Notes under the pieces: model-generated
Told to the model about the DNA's origin: nothing
What the model saw: only the letters and a program-made list of their open reading frames with translations
Database searches by the model: none
Assembly (NCBI GenBank): GCA_016617785.1
Contig: JADILM010000004.1
Coordinates: 310,001 to 374,000 of the forward strand
Length of the DNA: 64,000 nt
Direction of reading: 5' to 3'
DNA from: Sporobolomyces roseus
Taxonomy: Eukaryota > Basidiomycota > Microbotryomycetes > Sporidiobolales > Sporidiobolaceae
Position numbers and translations under genes: made by a program
In this document: positions 56,685-64,000 of the stretch, one piece after another
Layout of the letters: every line of letters starts with the position of its first letter
How positions within the stretch are numbered: the first letter of the stretch is position 1

Positions 56685-58158
56685 GCTTGCTTGTGGACTG
56701 CTGAACCGGGCAGATTGAGGGAAGATGAAGGCAGATGGGTAAAAGTGGGAAGAAGCAGCGAGAAAGGGGCTGTGTCGGAATCGGGTGAAGGTCGGTGCGC
56801 ACAGAATCAAAAAGCTGAGTCTACTCCACGTCGAGTCGTTCAGCTGGCGTATCGTATCAGGAGAGTAGTGAGTGGTAGAGCAGAAGGAGGGTCACTGATC
56901 GCTCGGTGACAGCACCCGTTTCCCCCCTTTTTATTTGTCTTTCGAAAAAATTGGGACTCCGCAAAGCTTCCCCTTCCTGTTCCGATTTCCTTCCCTTCCT
57001 TCGCAAACGTCTGGCACCTTTGTTCTTCGCCCGCTGCGACGATGGAGCATATGTCGCTGCGTGCAACTCGCCGCCATCAACAACTGCAAAGGAGCTTAGT
57101 CGTCGAATTTTTCGCAGTTTCGCAGGACGCAGCGCCGATACATTGCAGAAGGCTCTTCGATCGAAGTCGATGGCGATGTATTGTACATGTCGTCGAATAG
57201 CCAGTGTGGACGCCAGAAACGGAGTAGTGAGCAGGGTGAGTCTCTGTCTCTGAACGCTTGAGCTCAAATTTCCCTGCCGTTTATCGTCCGCCACCCACTA
57301 CCAGTATGATTCAGTGAGCTTAGCTTTCGATGTCGGATTGCTAGACTCGCCGTGGCTTCCGACTCTGGCTGTAGGAGGTGTGCAGCTTTCATGCTCTTGA
57401 TGGATTGCAGCGAAACTTCGGAGCAAACTCAAACTTCGCACACTGTCATGCGAGCCCAACGACATGAAGCAGACCGCACCGCTGTATCACAGCACAGTGT
57501 TGTGCTGTGTAAGAAGGTGCAGGAGAGGGGCAGCTCGAGGAGATATGTAGGAAGCTTTCGAAAGACGAGTAGTCGAATCGTGCGAAGGAAAAGTGTGCGA
57601 CTCTGTATAGTTGTTAGGGTCTGCCACTCTCGCCTCGACAACGTAGTCTACGCTTGACCCAGAGATGGGTCGAGTAAGCATTGTTTTGAGCCTAAGAACC
57701 CTTTGCGGCGACGACTAAAGCTTGCGATCGCTTTTTCAGTGCTTTCGATCAACACGACGCCGATCTGTGAAGCTGTCGGATCCATCGGATACCGACCGAA
57801 TCGACATCGTTATAGTAGCCTGAGCTCTTCAGTCACTGTCGACGTTGTGCAGAAGAAGACTCGACTTGCGTAGGGAATTCCGTCGCAAGGTTTCGCACTT
57901 TTCCGACTCAATGCCTCGTCGCTTTCTCTCGTCCCCGGCCTCGTCCAGCTCGATTAGCGTTCTTGCGTTGGCCCCAAAGGAAGGAAAGACGTATCTTTTG
58001 GTTCTCCGCGCTTAACCTTCCTTCGGTCTTCTCCACTCAGAAATTATTTGTTCGACATCACCATTGACCATTCACCTTTCTTACGCAGTCGAACTCTTCA
58101 CCACCCAGCATTACTACCAGCTTATCAAAAACGATCTCGGCGGTCCGCTAGCAAACAG
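56685..58158. other. Large divergent intergenic region, about 1.5 kb
   Basis: Lies between the starts of the secreted-protein gene (-) and the PRM10-like gene (+). Several short ORFs exist on both strands, none with splice support or domains. Length suggests extended regulation, but no motif is assigned. Confidence 0.5.
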
Positions 58159-61100
58159 ATGGGAGGTCCTCCTCCTGATCTCGTTATTAATCCGACTTTA
58201 CCACCCCTTCCACAGCCAGATCCAGACCACCACCACCAAGATAATTCAGTCGAACGTGACACTTATCCACCAAAGGAGAACCGGCGTGTTCAATGGCCTC
58301 AAGATGGAGTAGTAGATCACGTCTCTCTGCAGATGGACTTGGCGGAATCTAGAGGAGAAGGAGGGCAGCAGGAAAGGAAGGGAAAGAGAGGAGAAGCTAG
58401 TGAAGCGAGTTCAGATTTGGATTACCGGATAGACGATATTCCATCGCCTGTTGATGGAGGAGGAAACGAGGAAGAACGGGCGAGAGCTCCAGTCTTTGTA
58501 GACGAGGGAGAAGAGAATGGGTTACCGACGGAAGAAGAGGTAGAAGGCAAAGCTAAGGGGATCATGACAGCGTATACGACGGGATTGAAGGGATTGTGGG
58601 AAACTTCATTGCGAAGACGGCCGACGAAGAAGGAAGGAGAAGAAGTTGGAGAGGAGGAAGGAGCTGGTTCGAATCGACGAATCGATGAGGAGGAGGAGGA
58701 CGATCACGTCGGAGTGATAAGGAGCGAGCCTGCACCGACAACAGCGGCAAACTTGGGAATCTTGACCGCTTTGATGGCACTTCAGCAACAAGAGGCGGAA
58801 CTCGCAAGTTCCCTACCAAACTCTACAACTTCCTCGGCAAACCCAACTCCAGCTCCTTCTACACCCGGCTCACCTACTCTTTCTGATACCGACAATCACC
58901 AGCAATCGATCGACGACTTCTCAGACGACGATGAATACGAGAGGGAGAAATTCATCGCAAAGTTACGGGCGAAACGAGCGACAAAGAACTCTTTGCACGT
59001 CACTTCGAACGTCGTCACCAACGTCGGCAAGTCAGCTGCCAAGGGTGGGTTTCACTTTGCGACTGGAGGGCACTTCCGAGGAGGAACCGATCGAGGTCGA
59101 AACTTGTCAGCTTCGGGTCGAGCGCACTCTACTTCAACCCTTCGAAGTCTTGCTGAAGAGTCACCATCTCGCTCAAAGGCGTCGTCACTATCAGATCAAT
59201 CCTCATCTCGTGCACTCTCCCCTCATCGCTCACAGCCCGACACCCCTCTCGAATCTGTCGAAGGTCGACCTCCTCAGCGATCACATTCAGCCTCATCACT
59301 CGCTCAACATCATCGGTCTCGCTCGGCTACTTCTCTTGCACCGACTCTGACACGAGAACGCGCTCGTCCGTCCTCGACCTCCCTACACAAACTCATTTCC
59401 CGCTCTTCTTCCCCTTCCCCTCCACCAAGTCCCGGCATCTACATTCCCTATCAAGCTCGATTCACGACAGAACTTTCGAAGCAAGTTCGAAAATTAGGTG
59501 ACCGCCTCGGACTCGAGTTGGAGACTGAACGGACTCGACCGAGTGCAGCGAGAAGTGGAGGAGGAGTGTTTGCTGGATTGATCGCTTCGACAGTGAGTCT
59601 TGATCTCCCTTCTCCCTGCATTGTGAGTTCCTTCTGACCTTCTGTTATGCTCTCCTTCAGGCCGGACTAGCAGGTCCAGCTACTCCTCACGGCTCTTCCT
59701 TAGCCCCACTCCCGACTCGAGCAGGATTCCACGTTACCCGCTTCAGCGACATGGAACGTAGCGAATCAGCTCCTGGTTCAAGAAGGCCCTCTCCAGCTCG
59801 AACACCCGCTCGGGAGACATCACCTCCGGCTGCCTCTCCTCCTCTCGAACGACATTCCGGTCCACCTTCTCGCAACCCTTACGGATTCCACTCTCGAGCT
59901 GCGAGTCGCATGAGTCTTCACGAGATGGTGAAAGAAGAAGAAGAGAAAGACCTCGAGGAAGATGCCGACTTGCGACGATCGAATAGTGCCGGATCTCTTC
60001 GAATTTCTCCTCCTAGCGCGAAGCAACCTACTGCTTCGCCTAGCGGGATGAACGCTGTCGAGGCACTGTCACAGCGACGTGCTCAAAGGAAGAGAGCAAT
60101 GTTCTCGCTGCAAGTGAATGATCTAGTAAGTCCCCTTTGTTCTTTCGCTGGTTTCGAAAACTGCTGACGTCGAAAGCTTTTCCGTCTGATAGCCCTCATC
60201 GACCGACGACGATTACCGTCAAACATCTCCAGTCTCTCCAGTCTCTCCTACGGGTGCATCCTCATCACCTTTGAACCCTCGACAAGGTCGCAGTCGGACT
60301 GCGACTTCTCCCACCGCTTCTACCTTCCGACTGTTTGGTCCTCGAACTCCGAAATCTCCTACAGGTCTCACACCTCGCAAAGACTACTTCGCAGCGAACT
60401 TGACACCTGCACAACTCGAGAAGAAACGAGCGGAGGAACGAGCGAATCAAAAAGCGAAGGAGAAGGCAGAGCGGGAAGCGAGGGAACGAGAATTGGACTT
60501 GAAGGAATGGGACAGGGAGAAGCGGAGGAGGAGGAAACGAAGATTGAAGGAGTTCAAGGCGCGTCGAGTGTTCATTACGGCTCACGTCGCTGCTCTCCTC
60601 GAGCGACAAGAATTCATCCTCAAGCTCGCTCGAGCTCTCATGATGTACGTCAACCCCTCAACTCTTACCGGTGTACCACAGCTCAAACGTTCTACTATCT
60701 GGCAGGTTCGGAGCGCCTTCACATCGTCTAGAAGCGCAAATCCAAGCGACCGGTCGAGTGCTCGAATTGCCGAATTGTCATTGCGTCTACTTGCCTGGAG
60801 TCATGCTCATAAACTTCGGAGATCCCGCTACTTGTACCTCAGATATCAAGGTGAGTGATGCGACACTAACCGATTCGCTCAGCTACTAACGCCTCTCTCG
60901 GTGCAAACAAGTTCTTGAAACAACCTCAAGGTCTCGATTTCGGCAAGCTTAGAGGTGCTTTCTACGTCTACTCAAAGGTAAGTCTGAGCTATCGCCGAGC
61001 GGCGGAAAAGTCTTTGCTGACTTTTCTGAGTTTGGATATAACAGGTTGTTCGAGACAAGATGAATGTTACGAAAGGATCTTCGATTCTCGACGAGTTGAT

Positions 61101-62651
61101 GGTAGCTCCTCCGAAGTACGCTCTCTGGAAGATGGTGATCATAGGAGGTCTCGCCTCTGCAGCTATCATTCCGAGTGGTGAGCTAATTTCGCTTCGACTA
61201 TCTTTGATATCCATGCTGACATTTTCTCCACGAATTAAGCTTTTTACGGATCTTTCATCGACATGCTTGCCGTGATTCCTCTCGGAGGCCTCTTGGTCGT
61301 GGTGCAAGTCCTGCTTGCTCGGAATGACCTTTACTCATCACTCTTCGAGTAAGTCGTTCTTTCTATCGGTCGTCCGTAAACTGGATCACTGACCTTTCTC
61401 GCGCCACAGGATCGCCATCGCCTGTATCAACTGTCTCATCGCTGGAGGTCTCTCCTATAGTAAGCTGGATCCTATCAGTCTCATCTCACCTGAATTCCAG
61501 CTCACCACGAGTCTCGCACAGGCAACCAATTCTGTTTCTACTCGGTCGCAGCGGGCTCGATCGTTCTCAGTAAGCTTCTTTCTTCGACCTCGTTGTGACT
61601 AACGCTCACGCCTATCCGCTTTTACAGTTCTTCCCGGATTCATCGTTCTTTCCGGATCTCTCGAACTCGCCAACAGATCGATCATTTCCGGCGCCGTCCG
61701 AGTCACCTACTCGATCCTCTACTCGCTCTTCCTCGGTTTCGGATTGAGTCTGGGCAGCGAAATCTACACTCGAGGCGCAAACGAGACTATTCGGAATGGT
61801 CAAGATTACACAGTATGTCGCGTTTATTCTCTTTACTGCCTCTCTCTCGCTCACACGTCCTGTTTTGCTAGTGTCGAGCTCTCCGTGACGGTGCTCCCTG
61901 GTACCGAGCAACAATTCCACAATGGTATTGTGAGCAAAGTTCTCCTCTCGCTGTCTCAATTCGAGCTGATTCTCTCGATACAAGATAGACTTCCTCACGA
62001 TCCCAACGTTCCTCCTCTGTATGGCTCTCAAGGTATTCCCGACAATCTCTTATATGCTCCTCCGAGACAACGCTAACATCAATAACCTGCTCTAGAATGG
62101 TCAACCCCTCTTCCGACGAGACACTCTCGCAATGGTTGCGATCGGAGGAGCCGCTTTCAGTGCCAACTTCTTCTCAAGCCGAGCGTTCCCGAATGCCCCT
62201 GCAACTGTATCAGCTTTCGGAGCTTTCGTCGTCGGTGTTCTCGGAAATCTCTGGTCTAAAGCAACTCGAGAATCAGCTTTCGTTGTCATGATCGTCGGGT
62301 GAGCACCCAGTTTCTCTCAAACTTCAGAAGATGTCTCGCTGATGATCATTCTGCCCATAGTATTTTCGTCCAGCTCCCTTCCGGTCTCGCCAACGGAGGT
62401 CTGCTCGCCTCTGCTCTCGAGAGCGCCAACGGAAATACGAACGCCTTCAGCTCCTCCGTTAGTGCCGCTGCGGGTATCGTTCGAACGGTCGTAGGAATGG
62501 CTGTAGGGCTGTTCACGAGTGCTGCTCGTGAGTCTGACACACTTACCTTTTCGTTCGGACTTGACAACTAACTATTGTAACCCCTCTCGCAGTCGTCAAT
62601 CTTGTTTCTCGCCGTGGAGTCCGACGAGGAGCTAATCTCGCCACTTTTTAA
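58159..62651 (+). CDS. PRM10/ThrE-family multi-pass membrane protein
   Basis: Fifteen exons: 58159-59592, 59661-60125, 60193-60644, 60706-60850, 60912-60977, 61045-61177, 61240-61348, 61410-61459, 61522-61569, 61628-61812, 61872-61929, 61989-62032, 62096-62298, 62361-62527, 62593-62651; 1205 codons, all phases agree. Residues 1-760 are a polar cytosolic region, Ser/Pro-rich and acidic, ending in charged helices (KEKAEREARERELDLKEWDR). The ThrE-type core follows: FILKLARALMMFGAPSHRLE, LPNCHCVYLPGVMLINFGDP, then about ten helices including MVIIGGLASAAIIPS, MLAVIPLGGLLVVVQVLLA and IFVQLPSGLANGG. In budding yeast Prm10 is pheromone-regulated; bacterial relatives export threonine. Substrate here is unknown. 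The introns in the membrane part are dense and mostly near 60 nt. Confidence 0.9.
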
Positions 62652-63182
62652 CGACCTTACTCTCTAACGATTAATCACCAAATCAGTATTCGTTCTGTTG
62701 TCAACCTTCAACTTTCACTAATTCGTTCTCAATGTGTTTCTATCCCATTCGCAAATCGTCTTCCCTGTTCGCAAACCTTACATATATATCATAGCTGTTC
62801 TAGAAGAAGGGGCCAGTTTAGAAGGAGTAGAATTCAATCATAAAATAGAGCTGAGCAACGTCAAGTCGATAGACACTACCATCACTCTTCTCGTCCTGTT
62901 GAGAGGCTGAGACCAAACGAGAGAGAGATAGAACGTTTACTGCTATGACACAAAGATAAAGCTTTTCGAATTACGAAAGTGAAAACCGGTACGGCAGCGA
63001 CTGATGAAGGCAAGCGGTATATGCAAGAGGTAAGGAGGTAAGGATGGTATATAAGATTAGATAGGTCAAGGAAGGAAGGAAGGAGAGCGGGAGGGAGCGG
63101 GAGGGCGGGGGGAGGAAAGAGACGAGGAAAGAAGAGAGGTCTTAACCGTGACCGGTGTTTGCTGGACAAGCGATCGAGGGCA
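62652..63182. other. Convergent 3' flanks, about 530 bp
   Basis: Between the stop codons of the PRM10-like and glycerol kinase genes. A G/A-rich patch (GGAAGGAAGGA-type and GGGAGGGCGGGG) lies at about 63070-63125. No coding signal. Confidence 0.5.
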
Positions 63183-64000
63183 TCAGTCAGAATCTTCTTC
63201 CTCCGGAGGTTGATGTTGAGGTGGAGTTTCCTCACTTTGCCATCCACGTGCTCGGTCGACAGCTCGCTGCCATCCAGCATATTTCCATTCTGTTTCATCA
63301 ACATGGCCAAGTCAGTGAAGGACACCTCGTCAACAGGTCTGAGGTAGACTTACCTCGCTCTTCTTCTGTCAATTGAGGTTCGAAAACGGTAACATCGAGA
63401 CGATTGACCTTTTTCAGGGTGTCAGGTTCGGTCAAATCCCAACCGAACAACCCAAGAGCAGCACCAGCGAGCATGGCAGCACCGAGAGCAGTCGATCTAT
63501 TCGTAGCGAGAACTAGGTCAGCTCATGGATCAGTGAAAAGGGAAGTAGAGAGGGGGGGAAACTTGCTCTCTCATCGTCGGTCTCCAAACTTCGATACCGA
63601 GAATATCAGCTTGAAGCTGCATCGTGATATCACTACCAGTCATACCACCATCGACCTTCAGCACTTGAAGTCCAGGTGGAGCGTCATCTTCGCCGAGGTG
63701 AGTTTCTCCAGCTTTGTTTCCACCATTCTTGCCGGAGAGAGCCGTGTCCTTCGCCATGGCGTCGAGAATCGCTCGAGTTTGGAAACACGTTGCTTCGAGA
63801 GTAGCACGAGCAATGTGTTGTCGAGTAGTGTAGGTTGTTAGACCAATGATCATTCCGCTGTGAATTGATGAAAGAGATCAGATTCGGAGATCACAGAGAC
63901 TGAAAGAATGCGACAACTCACGTAGCTCTCATATCCCAGTAAGGAGCAAAGAGACCACCGAAACCAGTAACGAAATATACTCCTCCCGTATCAGGAACTT
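63183..64000 (-). CDS. GUT1: Glycerol kinase, C-terminal part (gene continues beyond window)
   Basis: Four exons are visible on the minus strand: from the window edge to 63922, 63857-63567, 63496-63354 and 63289-63183; phases agree. [76 protein letters not shown] and [17 protein letters not shown] are the standard C-terminal half of FGGY-family glycerol kinases, which phosphorylate glycerol to glycerol 3-phosphate in the cytosol. A lineage insertion ([20 protein letters not shown]) follows LDAMAKD. The intron 63566-63497 begins GCAAGT. The N-terminal half, with the ATP-binding DxGTTS region, lies to the right of the window. Confidence 0.92.
63497..63566 (-). other. GC-AG intron in glycerol kinase gene
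   Basis: The donor reads GCAAGT at 63566 going down, the acceptor TAG ends at 63497, and this join alone keeps MRE-STALGAA in frame with the family consensus. This is the second GC-AG intron in the window. Confidence 0.75.

Noticed and set aside
1..64000. Search for a transposon, integrated virus or secondary-metabolite cluster
   Set aside because: No transposase, integrase, polymerase, terminal repeats or clustered biosynthetic enzymes were found; the only mobile-looking signal is the local duplication at 34.3-36.2 kb.

Overview
This is nuclear DNA from a basidiomycete fungus, probably a yeast-forming lineage. GC content is moderate. Almost every gene is split by short introns (mostly 45-75 nt, GT..AG, with a CTGAC/CTAAC/TACTAAC branch box close to the acceptor). 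The window also carries a family of DUF6533-type seven-helix membrane proteins, which is typical of Basidiomycota. I cannot fix the class or genus from sequence alone. No rRNA, convincing tRNA, transposase, CRISPR array or plasmid/phage gene was seen. Gene models were joined by hand; for nearly all of them the summed exon lengths are divisible by three and every splice phase agrees, which is my main internal check.

Layout. 1-3.7 kb: two DUF6533-type genes, head to head (one runs off the left edge), with a small doubtful gene between them. 4-4.4 kb: a short Ser-rich ORF. 6.2-9.4 kb (-): a ten-exon conserved-looking protein with a Lys/Ser nuclear-type tail. 10.5-11.8 kb (-): a doubtful small membrane protein gene. 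11.9-13.7 kb (+): a third DUF6533-type gene that lacks its first exon and has a frame break. 14.4-15.9 kb (+): a protein with a C-terminal chromodomain. 16.6-18.2 kb (+): a Ser-rich single-pass surface protein. 18.6-20.2 kb (-): a Rho2-class GTPase. 20.7-23.0 kb (-): a Ser/Pro-rich coiled-coil protein. 24.3-25.9 kb (-): a decayed aromatic-amino-acid decarboxylase. 26.8-29.4 kb (+): an eleven-exon TPR protein.

29.5-31.7 kb (-): NCS2/CTU2, divergent from an FCP1/NIF-like protein (31.9-33.9 kb, +). 34.3-36.2 kb (+): a direct segmental duplication carrying two orphan genes. 37.7-39.3 kb (+): the fourth DUF6533-type gene. 40.2-43.3 kb (+): a HAM1-like lipid-binding protein whose start codon is split by an intron. 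43.8-44.3 kb (-): mitoribosomal mS41. 44.9-49.4 kb (+): a Ral2-like kelch-BTB protein. 49.8-51.8 kb (-): a GPI-anchored class 3 lipase-like protein lacking the nucleophile. 52.6-54.8 kb (-): a type II O-fucosyltransferase-like protein. 55.6-56.7 kb (-): a secreted Cys-containing protein. 58.2-62.7 kb (+): a PRM10/ThrE-family membrane protein. 63.2-64 kb (-): the 3' part of glycerol kinase.

The genes do not form one pathway. Themes that recur are cell surface and polarity (Rho2, Ral2-like, Ser-rich sensor-like protein, GPI lipase, PRM10, DUF6533 receptors-like proteins) and housekeeping (NCS2 tRNA thiolation, mS41, glycerol kinase). The most unusual content is the DUF6533 family with conserved exon lengths, the duplicated orphan pair, the decarboxylase pseudogene, the catalytic-residue losses in the lipase and FCP1-like proteins, and several odd splicing features (6-nt and 19-nt exons, a split ATG, GC-AG introns).
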